Shown here: piece after piece, positions 32,485 through 43,753 of the stretch
Numbering within the stretch: the first letter of the stretch is position 1
How the letters are laid out: the number at the start of each line of letters is the position of its first letter
Source: Cerrena zonata
Taxonomy: Eukaryota; Basidiomycota; Agaricomycetes; Polyporales; Cerrenaceae
DNA length: 64,000 nt
Direction: 5' to 3'
Assembly: GCA_038087015.1 (NCBI GenBank)
Contig: JASBNA010000032.1
Span: forward strand, 248,001 to 312,000
Notes under the pieces: generated by a model
The model's input: only the letters and a program-made list of their open reading frames with translations
What the model was told of the DNA's origin: nothing
The model's database searches: none
Made by a program: the position numbers and the translations under genes

Positions 32485-33570
32485 AAACGAGCGGACAGAA
32501 GGTGAGGTCTGGTGGAGGAGGGAAGAACGAGGGTGAATATGTATGACCCAATGACGAACCATTAGGTTTTAAACTCCCAGGAATAGATGAGATGAGCCAA
32601 GGGAACCGTCAAAAATGAAATGTCAGAGATGTACAGCGACGCATCGCTTAACCGGAAAATTACAACCTGTGTCCAAGTTGGATGATGAAGCATCTTTGAA
32701 CATTCTCATACGCTCATAAGGTAATAACCAAGGAACTCCCGGTGAATCACAGTGTGGTGCTGGGTCGGGATTCTGCCGAGCATATGAAGGAAACAATGGC
32801 GAAGATCGCAGTGTTACACTTGATCATTTTTGTCTTCAAGTTTCGAATGTAAAGCACTGCGTTCAGGTGGTACAAAGCTAGGCGTCGTCAAGTCTTCCAT
32901 GTCAGTAATTGATGTGAGTTGTATGAACGTCAAATGCCACATTGCAAGGAGCGGACAGATACGGACTGACATCAGAGGGAAACACTTGAGGTCGGGAAGG
33001 TCAGAAAACGGGAATGATTGCAATAGCAAAACCACGTGCGAACAGAGGGTGAGGCTGCTTTGGAGAAGGTCTCAAAATAGGATAATCTACTCCATCCAGG
33101 GGAGATATGGCAGATTGGGAGTCACAAGACGACCGGGATTGATATGAGGAATACGCAGAACGACATTGAAGGGACAAGGCAGGGAAAGCTGTCAATGCAT
33201 TGACTGGATTTTGGCGTCCAAGCTCTCGAATCTGATGCCAAAGATACGAAGCACGAGTGAGCAATTTCTGCGGCGCGACAGGCCACGAGCATCACTCCGA
33301 GCCTCTATGTTATAAAGTTTGGAAGACAAGGACAAGGTGAAGTATGTGCTGCAGTATCCTGTGTCGAGTGAAACGGAATGTTGCTGAGTGACGACACCAT
33401 CCAAGAATAACATATGATGACATGTCACAGCATCACGCATCACGCGTTACCTGCCTGATCCAGTTTCGTTGCCCTTCGCCGTCGCCGCCAGCAACGTTGT
33501 CCTCGACCACGACCTCAACGCTCCTGCGTTTTCCTTTCCTTTCTCTATCTAAGGCCGCTGTCCACTCAAG
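32485..33570. other. Intergenic between two divergent genes
   Basis: About 1.1 kb separating the minus-strand proline-rich gene and the plus-strand DUF7137 gene. Minus-strand frames at 32814-33035, 33001-33264 and 33192-33443 are adjacent and could be pieces of a small spliced gene, but no splice arrangement joined them in phase. The last 100 bases are C/T-rich, a plausible leader for the DUF7137 gene. Confidence 0.35.
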
Positions 33571-34261
33571 ATGTCTCAGCAACAAAGCTCACAAACCGCC
33601 TCGCAGACGCAATCGCAGTCTCAATCAGGAAGTGCTCAGTCGCAAAGTGCATCAGGGTCACTGACCATTCCTCAAACTGCTCCTGCCGGTGGTCTAACCA
33701 TTACTCAACCCCCACAAACCGCCACCTCATACTACAAAATCAAAGAAGGCATTACCGTTACATTCGGATGGAATTTTACGTCGCTACTCTCTACACCAAC
33801 GCACCTTACCGTCTCGGCATTCTGTGATAATGGAAACACATATCCTGTAGGACCCACCGACGGTATCATCGCTGGTGATGCATCGTCGGTCGAGTGGGAT
33901 CTGTGGTCATACAATCAAGCAAATCCGGGTACACCTCTGGCACAAGCCACCTACACGCTTCACATTTGGGATGATCGAGGTCCCGGAGCGCCTCTGTCGC
34001 CAGGTCTATTCCACGAAAACAACGCGTTGAGGTTTGCGATGTACAACCCTGCATCGTACACTCCATTAGCCAGTGCGTTTTCTCCCTAATGATATGCTTT
34101 TCAGCCTTTTCTCACAGGTTTGAACAGGCTGGGACTGTTCAGGTTGCCAAGTTGCCTCCGCCGCGTCATTTTCACCCACGAATCCCGTTTTCATTAGTCT
34201 GTTTACCACGTTCCTCGTCATGTTCCTCTCTGGATACGCACTGCTACGACAGACTCGTTAG
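33571..34261 (+). CDS. DUF7137-type membrane-anchored protein
   Basis: Exon 1 is 33571-34072 and exon 2 is 34128-34261 (intron GTGCGT...GAACAG). The first about 45 residues are Ser/Gln repeats. The core domain reads YYKIKEGITVTFGWNFTSLL, LTVSAFCDNGNTYPVGPTDG and ATYTLHIWDDRGPGAPLSPG. The second exon supplies the Cys pair in SWDCSGCQ and a terminal transmembrane helix (FISLFTTFLVMFLSGYALL). The architecture, a beta-rich domain then a C-terminal anchor, matches a fungal family I recall as DUF7137, of unknown function and presumably at the cell surface. Family members usually start with a signal peptide, but none is visible after this ATG, so an upstream exon may be missing. In the unspliced reading the frame ends at 34089, so the intron matters. 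Confidence 0.75.
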
Positions 34262-34774
34262 GTGAGCATCCTTCGACATTGTACAGAGAGAAGCGGTCGT
34301 CTAAGCCCGTTTCAGACACGAGCGGTGTTTCTTTTTCTGGCGGCCTGGGGTGACATTCTTTCTTTTTTTGGTCATGGACGGTTCTTGGACATTACGACCC
34401 TTTTATTACTTAACTGACGATTCTTTCATACCGGACCATCTTTCTGCATATCGTAGATTCATAATCGTACTCTTTGCAATGTGTATTGCTATGCGCTCAG
34501 CTTGATTCAAGTTCATCGGACTGCTTACATGTTATCATAGATCAGATCCTCTGCAACGTTTTTACCATGCTGAGAACGTTATCTCATCAAGTCAAAAGAG
34601 CGACGAATGTTTGACTCTTTGACTCGCTTTGAAACACAAACAGTCAGTTTTAATTTCGCGCTTGGAGTGGCCAAAATCAAACGAAGGGTATAAATAAGAG
34701 CCACTTCCATTGTCCCGTGGTCCTCATTCCTTACCCATTCTCCCCCATCTTCTCCACTACCGACTTCTTTCCCT
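34262..34774. other. Intergenic: DUF7137 3' flank and RING gene promoter
   Basis: No gene seen. It contains a T-rich segment at 34330-34390 and the TATA box listed separately. Confidence 0.4.
34689..34696 (+). promoter_or_regulatory. TATA box of the RING-finger gene
   Basis: TATAAATA lies 79-86 bases upstream of the ATG at 34775, leaving room for a leader of about 50 nt rich in C and T. Confidence 0.5.
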
Positions 34775-35402
34775 ATGGTCTGCGCGATTTGTTTCCGTTT
34801 CCCCACTAACCCTGTCATGTTGCTCTGTGGTGCGTCTAACTATTACACTATTCATTGAAGGCATCAAGGCAGCAATTGTTAATAGACTACTTTCAGGCCA
34901 TGTTTACTGCCGCGACTGTGTTCAGGGGTCCTTCTACTCTACCCTTGAAGCCCTTGGCCTCTCGGGCTGCCTTGTCTGTCGACAGACCTTCCATGACTCC
35001 AGCTTTCAACGCGTCCACCTGGCTGGCCAGGACGTGGCCAGTTCTTCGAATCTTCGTATCCAAATCAAAGGTCTCCAAAATCGACTCGCTGAGATGCAAG
35101 ATCAAGTGAATCGTCAAGAATGGACTATTCGCGTCTTGATGAATGAGAATGCTATCTTACGTGATCAGGCCCGCCTTCAACATTCCGGTGGCATTCTGTC
35201 CGCTTTGTCTTTGCTGCGACGCGATGAGAACTTGCACAAGGGGACTAAACCGGTTCACGTTGATGTAGCTCGATTGCGTACTGGACAACCTGGAGATGCT
35301 GTGAAACCGAAGAAGAACGCTAGTGGCAACTTTGCAAAGAAGGAAGACACTCACGATCTAGGCATGCCTGACCTTAGCTCTCTCAGTATTGCAAGCCACT
35401 GA
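34775..35402 (+). CDS. RING-finger protein with coiled coil (putative E3 ubiquitin ligase)
   Basis: Exon 1 is 34775-34829 and exon 2 is 34897-35402; the 67-nt intron falls within the RING. The joined N-terminus reads MVCAICFRFPTNPVMLLCGG followed by HVYCRDCVQ and GCLVCRQTF, giving the C3HC4 order Cys-x2-Cys, Cys-x-His-x2-Cys-x2-Cys and Cys-x2-Cys that binds two zinc ions. A coiled coil follows (IQIKGLQNRLAEMQDQVNRQ, MNENAILRDQARL), then a basic, Gly/Asn-containing tail ending LSSLSIASH. Length is about 187 aa. RING proteins of this kind usually recruit E2 enzymes; the target is unknown. The long frame that begins upstream at 34710 reads through the intron and is not the protein. Confidence 0.85.
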
Positions 35403-36051
35403 ATGAAGGGAGCTCTGGGTCTAATTTATGAAGCATCCTGGTCGTAGATGCATCGATGAACAGCCTACCTTATTGTCACTGCTGATGACGCGCTGGCTGC
35501 CACTTCCCTCTGTTCATTCACTTGTTGTGTTCGTGTTCTGTATCTTTATACCTTGGCCATACGACCCCGTACCTAACTTATTCCATCGCGTATTCTCAAA
35601 GGACACCTGGAGAATAAATTATTGTTTCATTGTTTCATACGTAGTCATTAAAACCGTAAATCCGTAAGGCCATGAAAAGCGTCAAAGTCGTAAAAGAGAG
35701 AAGTGAAAGTAACTATCGAAATAACAACAGCTCGAACACTTCAGAAATATGTAATAACACAATATAACGAGAGTTGCAGGACCAGAACAACGATTGTCTA
35801 AGGGTATAAGTCATCCAGTAACTACTATACAACACTGTTGAGAGTGAAGGAAAGATATGCGAGGAGAGATGAGAAACATTGATAACAGATACAGAACACT
35901 GATAATTAGAAGACCAACATCAAGTTAGCAAGAACGTAACGACAAAACAAAACGGCAGAGCAAGAAAAAAGAGGACCGAGAGCTGAAATTCTGAGAGCAA
36001 GATTGAGATAATATTCCGAGATGAGATTTGATTCCGTATTACCCTTCGTTT
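35403..36051. other. Intergenic between convergent genes
   Basis: It lies between the stops of the plus-strand RING gene and the minus-strand ESLW gene, and should hold both 3' UTRs. A-rich from about 35700 onward. No gene. Confidence 0.45.
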
Positions 36052-38841
36052 TTACCGAGATCTATAAGCATTATTCCTTGTGGGTTGGCCCTTGCTCGGG
36101 CTACCGTTGAAGCCTGTAACTGTTGTCGCGAACATGGCCATCGCATTGACCAAGTCATCCCCCGAGTTCGCTGCTTCGAATAGGTTTTGCATCGCCAAAC
36201 TTTTCAAGTCGTTCGCCGAGTCGACAGGTTGAGACGAGAACCTGCCAGGTTGGGTAGCACTGTTGGTTGGCGGAGGGGATGGTTTCCAAAATGCCGACGC
36301 ACCGAAGCCGGTTTCGACATTGGTGGCACCAGTGTTCCTTGGGTCACTGGCAGAGCTGATTTTACGTTCGCGTGCGGGTGCAGCGAAGAGGTTCGCAGTT
36401 TGGGGCTGTTTGCCAGCAGCGCGATCGCTCATCCAGTTCCACGGTGAGGATACTGTTGGGCTAGTGGAGCTAGCAGAGCTGTCGGAGGATTCGTCTTCAG
36501 GTGTAGTGAGACCATCCTGATCCTCTTCGCTGGAGGAACTCGAAGAGGCACCTTCGTCTTCATCAACTTCGTCAGACACGTACGCCTGGTATGGGTTCTT
36601 CGCTTTTGTTGGTTGAACAGGTGTGCTAGCTCGAGGAGTACCAGGGCGTGCTGGGAAAAGAACTTTCTCGGAGGAGACAACCGGGGAAGCGAAAGAAACC
36701 TTATTTTTCTGAGCAGCTGCCCAGGGAGAAAGAGGGCGAGACGTCTGCTTCAATGAGGATGTGAGAGTTGGAGTAGCGCTCCTGGGTGGGGTCGTTTCCT
36801 TGGGAGTTTCGGTAGTGAGAGGATTAGCAGGTGAGATCTCCTCTAGGATGGGACCCTCGTCTTTCTTCTTGCCGTTCAGCACCGGTTTCTTCACCTCGGG
36901 TTTCTTTACCTGCTTCTTTCCTGGGACAACAGTCGGCTTAAGTGTTGACGTTTTCGACTGAGCTGCCGATGAGGAAGCAGATGTAGAAGCAAAGGCAGAG
37001 GAAGATGAAGAAACAGTAGGAAGGTTCGAACGTTTGGCCGCCATGGCCGACGTCGTACGAGCTTGTGCGGCTTTCTGCTTTTCTTCAGCCGCCAGGCGTG
37101 TGGCCAACCACCCATCGAAGACGCTTCGAGCCTCGTTGTCTACAGATTGGATAAACTCTTCGAAGAGCTGAGCCTTAAAGATGGAAGCTTCAGCCGAACG
37201 GGAAGACGCCAACTTTTTACGGAGTTGAATTTCCCTTTCGGCAGCCATGGAGTAGAACTTTCGGATCGAGTCTTCCATCGCTTTAGCAGCGAGGCCCTTC
37301 TCATCCGCATGTACCGACTCGCCACATTCTGCCTCTATCAAAGATGGACAGCGGAGACCAAACTGAACCTCGGATGAGGTTTCTGATGTCAAGGGTTCTG
37401 CGGTCGCGAGTGGGCTCGACCGTATGGGTTTGGTGTTCTGCGACGAGGCCTTTGCACCGCCAAGCTTCGTCTCCCACAAACTCTCGAAAGATACTTCTGG
37501 AGCTTGGGATACTGATACTTGTGGTGCTTGAGGTTGTTCAGGTTCCCGAGTCGGCCATCCCCATCTATCATACTATCACAAAATGGAAATACCTCAATCA
37601 TCGTCGTCAAGATTGTATTTCCAAATCGACTTACAGATGGTTCCCTGGAGATAGGGAAAGGCTGGTTTTCTTTAGCACTGCCGTTGTTCCTGTTCTGGAG
37701 TTTCTCCCAGAGGCTCTCTTCCGAGGCGGTGCTCTGTTGGGAGGACGAGAAACCATTGAACTGACGAGCGAATGGATCCGTCGGTACCGTATTAGACGGG
37801 GAATTGCCAGAGCTCTGCGAAGCTCCTAGCTGACCCTTCATCTTCATCTCCCAGAGACTCTCGGTCGGCGCAACAGGTGTGGCCGTGAAGGGTTTGTTAG
37901 TACCGGTGCCAGATACGTTTATCTAAGCATCGTTGAGAAAGGTACGCAAACCTTGATTAAGGTACCCACCTTAGGCATAGTTGTAACATTAGGGGTAGAG
38001 TTCGTGGTGCCACCGCCCATGGCTTTCTTCCACAGACTTTCCGTAGAGTCAGATGAAGAAGTTTGACCCCAAGAGTCAGACTAGACAATAATTTGTGAGA
38101 AATGCATGAATATGAATATTATATTTGAATTCTTACTGCATTTTTCAAGTGGTCATTTTGACGCAACCCACTGCCTGAGGGAGTGGGTATAGCAGAAGGG
38201 TGGACGGTCCAGCCGCCTGGTGATACGGTAGGCGAATTGGAATTAGAGTTATTGAGATTGCCAGCAGGAGTGTTTCCAGAAGATAAATTAGGCTGGGGAT
38301 CTGCAGGTTGCGGCGAATCCTCAGCAACTGAGAAAGCAGCTGCAACGAGTTTCATTTCCTGAGGTGTGATATCGATCCAGTCTTCTTCATTCAATTTCTG
38401 TTCAAATAGACGTCGTTCCCATTCTGCACGTGCATCCAAAGCAAGTTTCGTATTAAGTTCTAATTCCAAGGCAGAGACATCGACGGGCGGAGATCGAACG
38501 GTTGATCGATAGCGACTCTGGGGCCCCATAGCAGCTTTGGATTTGGCACGAGCCTCGTTAAGCTTCTTGTCTCTCTCAGTTCTACGAACCTTGAGCCACG
38601 TTTCCAGATTTTGCCACTCCTTTCGGAGCTTTTCTGATTTTCCGGTTTCAGGTTTTTGCGGGACGGGTTTAATGGGTGGGGGTACAACTTTGGGTGCCGT
38701 TGCAGGTGCGGCCGGTACTGCAGGTGGTGTGGGTGGTTTGGAAGGAGTAGGAGTAGGTTTGACTGGGGAAGCTGCGGGTTTGGCTGGGGCAGCTTTAGCC
38801 ATAGAGTTGGCGGACGCCTTTCCCTTAGTTTTCTTGCTCAT
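36052..38841 (-). CDS. ESLW-repeat protein of unknown function
   Basis: Minus-strand exons 38841-38137, 38080-37971, 37923-37635 and 37572-36052 join in phase (introns of about 56, 47 and 62 nt). The N-terminus is Lys/Ala/Pro-rich (MSKKTKGKASANSMAKAAPA), then helical (LRKEWQNLETWLKVRRTERD, LALDARAEWERRLFEQKLNE, DWIDITPQEMKLVAAAFSVA). Four copies of a short motif follow: TESLWKKAMGG, TESLWEMKMKG, EESLWEKLQNR and FESLWETKLGG. A second helical block (MEDSIRKFYSMAAEREIQLR) precedes a Ser/Thr/Lys-rich region and a tail containing KNPYQAYVSDEVDEDEG and a Ser/Asp run. It shares its upstream region with the divergent Ran1-like kinase gene. I do not recognise the family. Confidence 0.8.
37457..38052 (-). 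repeat. Four ESLW protein repeats
   Basis: The motif core ESLWxxK/L lies at about 38012-38052, 37831-37868, 37688-37726 and 37457-37492 on the minus strand, spread over three exons with irregular Ser/Pro/Gln spacers. Such spaced short linear motifs usually act as repeated docking sites for one partner; the partner is unknown. Confidence 0.7.
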
Positions 38842-39288
38842 GGTCGCATTTAGAGGTTGAGGGCACGAGAGGGAGTCACTCAGATGTGATTTACAGCGTC
38901 CAATCTAGGCGAACATGCGCTTTACACGAGGCAGATTCATATCCGATCGTTGATCGAGTCCTTTTTAGGAAATTTTAGGGTCAACGCCTCCTGCCTTACT
39001 CAAACTCCCATTAGGGAACCGTCACTGGGAACCTCCATTCTTTCTTTAACATGAAGTCGGGCGTATGTAAAGGTGTACATCCGAGCGATACCGACAATAT
39101 TGCGAAACTCGGAACGGGTGTGTCGGTACCCTCCGCTCCTGCCATGCATCCGCTTCAACGGAAGGGTGTCTTCCCTTCCGTTGCCTACAATACTTAAAAT
39201 ACAACCAAATCCCAAACGACGTTCTCAATTCTCCCCCATAAACCCATCCAAACTACTATCTATCGCTTGTGCCGGTTTCACAATCGTT
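38842..39288. promoter_or_regulatory. Shared divergent promoter region
   Basis: 447 bp separates the divergent start codons of the ESLW gene (minus) and the first Ran1-like kinase (plus). The kinase-proximal 60 bases are C/T-rich. No strong TATA box; a weak AT-rich element is at about 39190. Confidence 0.4.
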
Positions 39289-40834
39289 ATGCCTCCTCAA
39301 TCTCGTCGTCTGCCGGACATGACCCGAGCAATGATTGAATCAGACTCAGCCGAACCTCTAATGCTTGTCAGTCTTCTAGGAACTGGAGGATATGGTGCAG
39401 TCTATAGATCTCGATACGTCTTTCAACCTCGTGCTACCGGCGTCGTTGCTGTGAAGGTCATGAAGAAACCACCTCCGCGTTCTCGACTCGACGCTATGCA
39501 ACATCGCGAAGTCATCAATCACAAAGCCGTCTCTTCACACCCAAACATCGTCACTTTTCGCGAATGCATTCCTCACCGACCGGACTATGTCTACCTCATC
39601 ATGGACTACTGCCCTGGAGGCACTTTGTTCAGTCTGCTCTCGACAACTGCTATCTTTGCTAGAAACGATACACTCGTCAAGAGCATGCTTCTTCAACTGG
39701 TCTCTGCTATCGAATTCTGTCACGCACATAAGGTCTTCCATCGGGACCTGAAACCTGAAAACGTTCTCGTCAACGATGACTTCACGAAGGTGTACCTCAC
39801 GGACTTCGGATTATCCACAAACTTCGAAGAGAGTACGACTTTCCGACTTGGAAGCAGACATTATATGTCTCCAGGTACGTATTCAATAATCTATCAATTC
39901 GACAGACGATTTACATAGTATTCTAGAATGTCTCAACAAAAACCACATGGCATCTTCCTACAGCAGTCGGCGAAGTGATATCTGGGCTCTTGGTGTCATT
40001 ATTGTAAACATGGTAACTGGACGTTGCCCATGGGACCAAGCAGCTTTCGACGATCCTTGCTTTGCTTCTTATATGCGCAATCGCAGCTTCCTTCGGAAAC
40101 AGCTCCCTATCTCAAAGGCGACGAACGGCTTGCTACGTGCCATCTTCACCCCGAATCCATCCATGTCAATCAATCTAAGGACTCTCAAACAACGAATTCA
40201 GGATGTGGGCACGTTCTTCATGACCGAACGGGAGGTACGAAGAGCTACTCCCGCGGTTCGCGAGTCCGCCGCCTACCTCAATCAACCAAAAAGAGAGGTC
40301 GCAAGACCTCTTCCTAAACCGCTTACCTCGGAGAATTTACCATTGCCACAAGCGTCTTCAGGCTGGAACTATGACACTGGCAACACATCTAGTAGTGAAT
40401 CGGACTCTGCCACCAATACGGACGCGGATTGGGAAGAATCTACTCCAGGGGTTCGCATGCGAAGAGCTCTTCCTATCATCACAGATCCAGATCTTCACGA
40501 AGGCCAAGCTGCATGGAGGAAGGATAAACGTGCTGCTCTTCATCTGGACCAACCTGACGTCGTCAACCCCTCACCATCCGCTCCTATACAAACACTCATT
40601 ATCCCATCCTTGCCAAATGATGTCCCGCCGGAGACTAAAATACCTTCGACGCCATCTCCTGATACTTCATCGTCAGCCACGAGCAGCACCACTTCCTCAT
40701 CCACACCGAATACTACACCTTCGTCTTCTCAGCATTCTCGTACTTTGCGACACGAGATTATTATGCCTTCGAGTAACGTTCCTTGGGCGAGATGGGCTGT
40801 TCGTATGCGTCGTATTCTCAGTCGAGCTCTGTAA
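39289..40834 (+). CDS. Ran1-like serine/threonine protein kinase, copy 1
   Basis: Exon 1 is 39289-39874 and exon 2 is 39927-40834 (52-nt intron splitting the activation segment). The complete kinase domain is visible: glycine loop LLGTGGYGAVYRSRY, catalytic lysine in VVAVKVMKK, hinge YLIMDYCPGGTLFSLL, catalytic loop VFHRDLKPENVLV, DFGLS, MSPE and DIWALGVIIVNMVTGRCPWD. YCPGG after the hinge and the short lobe endings are typical of the fungal Ran1/Pat1-Ksp1-Vhs1 group, whose members restrain meiosis or act in nutrient signalling. About 190 C-terminal residues are a Ser/Thr/Pro-rich tail with no domain. The upstream part of the frame (from 39073) is leader sequence; ATG 39289 (MPPQSRRLPDM) puts the kinase domain about 25 residues in. 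Confidence 0.9.
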
Positions 40835-41362
40835 AATCTGGAAAGGACTTTGCTACACTAATGCTGGCATTAGCGACATGCATTCTATATACCATGTAAC
40901 GAGTGTCCTCTCTCTATCTAAATGCATTACACTTTTGCAACCCTTCCAGCGCTTGATCCTGCAGCCAATAGTCCATTTCGTACCGATGTTTGTGCGATGG
41001 TCCAAATTGTCTACACAAACATCGATGCGGTTTGCGGATGTGCTCGGTACGCTAACACTCCCATCTCGGTATCGGTGTAGCGGAACGGGGTCGGGTGGAG
41101 GGTCAGCGGAAGGATGTGGGCGCGTTCCGAGCTCGCGTTGCGCGCGGCAGCGTCCACTACCCTTCCGCATCCACTCCCTCCAATATCTATAAGAACCAGC
41201 TCAAATGGCCCTCTATCTCTATCTTCATCTTCACCTTCATCTTCTTCCTTCTTCGCTCTGGTTAGCGACTTATTCTTCGTTTGCATCATATTCATTCTTG
41301 CTTTTGCCTTCACATCCTCTTATAAACCCCTTTACCTTTCAATCCTTTTAAACTTTCAAACT
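40835..41362. other. Intergenic between the tandem kinases
   Basis: It holds the 3' flank of copy 1 and the promoter and leader of copy 2, including the TATA box listed separately. The frame open from 41114 is the C/T-rich leader of copy 2 and not an N-terminal extension. Confidence 0.45.
41321..41326 (+). promoter_or_regulatory. TATA box of Ran1-like kinase copy 2
   Basis: TATAAA followed by a C/T-rich stretch, 37-42 bases upstream of the ATG at 41363; transcription would start very close to the start codon. Confidence 0.45.
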
Positions 41363-42771
41363 ATGTCTGCTCGTGTCCCCTCCATTGACTTCACCGGTCG
41401 TGTCCTTGACCACGGGCGATACCAATGCATCCAGAAGCTGGGCTCTGGAACATACGGTGTTGTTTACCGCGCCATCGACTACAAAACCAACCCTTCCAAG
41501 CAACTCTACGCTTCGGAAGTGGCCATCAAAATCCTCCGGAAAACTGGTACTACCGAACGAGAACAAGACAATATCAAACGGGAGCGAATGCTTCACCGTG
41601 TCATGTCTGAACATCCTAACATTGTCACCATGCGTCACGACTTTGACGACGAAAACCATATCTATATCGTCCTCGACTACTGCCCTGGTGGCGATCTTTT
41701 CAGCAAAATCCGTGATGAGGGAGTCTTCTGGAGGAACGACGCTCTTATCAAGAAAATCTTCATCCAAATTATCGATTCGGTGGAAGCTTGTCATGTTCAG
41801 GGCATCTACCATCGTGATCTCAAGCCAGAAAATATTCTCTGCAGCGCAGATGGCACACAAGTCTTCCTCTCGGACTTTGGCCTGGCAACACAACAACGAG
41901 TATCAAACACATTCGGTTGTGGTAGTTCGTTCTATATGAGTCCAGGTAAGCTCCCTTCATTTCTTAATCCCTAGCATGTAACTGACTTCCTGCTTTCTTA
42001 GAATGTATCGGTGAAGAAACCGATGGCATCCCATACGCACCAAAATACTCTGACGTCTGGGCACTGGGCGTTATTCTGCTCAATATGGTCACTGGCCGCG
42101 CCCCATGGGAGAGAGCTATCACCACCGATGACTGTTTCCACGACTATCTCATCGACAAAAACTTCCTTCGTCAAATGCTCCCCATCTCCAGACAACTCTC
42201 CTACGTCATGAGAAAAGTTTTTGAACTGGACCCCTCGGAACGCCTTACCCTCCGCGAACTTCGCAACGCCGTCCATGCTATGAAGTCATTCTTCATGGAC
42301 GAGCAAGATATTGCTATCGCTCCCAGGGGATGTCAGATCGCAGTCAAAGAAATGGTTGCTCATGTCGCAGCCATCAACCGAAACAAATGCCTCGACAAAG
42401 TCGTAGAAAACTTCGATAAATTACACATCAAGGAGGAAGCCGTTCGACGGGCCGCTCCTCTTCACAAAGAACCTTCCTCCCGTCGTAAAGACACCCCCAT
42501 CTCCACTCCTGACGGCAGCCCAACCTCATCACATGCTGCTTGTCCTATCGTTGGTGATGATGAAACCGAAACCGAATCTGGCTCCGACTTGAGCTCAGGA
42601 CTGGTCACTCCCACCAATTACCCTAATGAATCCCTCCTCGAAGTCCCCGATATTACGGAGAGCTTGGGACTGGACTGGATCTCTACTATTGCTGCTAAAT
42701 TGAGAAAAGCAATCGAGCCTGTCAGAGGTCCACTTCGAGTCGTAAACCAAACCAAAACTATCAGTGCTTAA
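41363..42771 (+). CDS. Ran1-like serine/threonine protein kinase, copy 2
   Basis: Exon 1 is 41363-41945 and exon 2 is 42002-42771; the intron sits at the same activation-segment position (after the Pro-Gly of MSPG/E) as in copy 1, which shows common descent. Motifs: KLGSGTYGVVYRAIDY, VAIKILRK, HPNIVTMRHD, IVLDYCPGGDLFSKIRDEG, IYHRDLKPENILC, DFGLATQQRVSNTFGCGSSF and DVWALGVILLNMVTGRAPWE. It carries all residues needed for catalysis and is closer than copy 1 to canonical Ran1/Pat1 kinases (negative regulators of sexual differentiation in yeasts). The tail of about 150 residues is acidic and Ser/Thr-rich with a final conserved-looking helix (LDWISTIAAKLRKAIEPVRG). Adjacent direct orientation supports tandem duplication. 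Confidence 0.92.
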
Positions 42772-43753
42772 TCTTAATCCTGGGGACGATCACGAAGAAG
42801 TTTTCCTTTCATGTTGTATACTAGATTCTGAAATAACATCACGTTCAAACAACAACTTTCCGTGTCTGACTTGTGACTATGTACATCCCTTGAAACCCCA
42901 TAAATTGACTCATTCCAATTCGTCTCAATGGTCCTTGAGACCTGAGTCTTTTCGGTACGGCGGTGTTAGCCGTCGGACATACATCGGGCTCCCATCCATT
43001 CAAATGAAATAGTATAAATACCTTGCAATTGCTCACACGGTCAAGGTTCAGTTTGTCCTACCACCGCTCCTACCAGTCAAAGGATATTGGAGAGATTTAA
43101 GTATACAAGTACTCTATCAACTGCTTTCGTACCGCGAACCCTGAGGCCTGAGGCCTGAAGCTGGAATGTCTGACGAGAATGTACTTCAAGTTGTCATATT
43201 CGGTACGCATCTCTTTGAGCAAGTCAGCCTTCTTCCGTGGTTGTCATTGTCAAGCTTTATATGATGCAAGATTGATTGTATGGATGCTTAAGGAAGGGGG
43301 ATGGTATGATTCACCGAGAGGTGTATCACCAGTTGCCGTCTCCCCGGGACAAAGCTTCCCACATTTGTGACCTGTAGGGCTTGTTTCGACTTCAATTTCA
43401 CTCGAGTCAGGATATTGAATATGTTTGTAATATTTTGATATAGTTCTAGTTGATAGTGATACAAATACAGTTGATAATGTTCGTGGAAGCTGCTAGGTGA
43501 TACATAAGCATAATGGAGAAAAGCGAAAGCGAGGAAGTCGTAATAAGAGTAATGAAATAAGGATAGTGTGGGGTGAGCCTCAAGCTCGATGAAGAGAAGC
43601 GAGTATCGTTAAAGAGGGGTGAGGATCATATGTCGAAAGTAGAAGGGTGTTGATGTCGTAGTGAAGAGACGGCAATGATGTTTTGGGGCCTATAGTAGGT
43701 GAATCGTCGTGATGTGGTGAGGTGGAGGGCAAGAGGTGGGATGAGGAAGGTCG
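42772..43753. other. Intergenic between convergent genes
   Basis: About 1 kb between kinase copy 2 and the minus-strand membrane protein, both ending here. It holds two 3' UTRs. No supported gene. Confidence 0.45.

Noticed and set aside
33001..33264. Small protein with an LYR-like LWHQIRELGRQ segment
   Set aside because: Similarity is too short, there is no convincing start or splice link to neighbouring frames, and no mitochondrial context.
34710..34774. Upstream start for the RING protein
   Set aside because: That frame reads through the intron and breaks the zinc-binding pattern; ATG 34775 in another frame plus splicing restores it.
39073..39288. 72-residue N-terminal extension of Ran1-like kinase copy 1
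   Set aside because: It has no kinase-related content, does not begin well, and lies in promoter/leader-like sequence.
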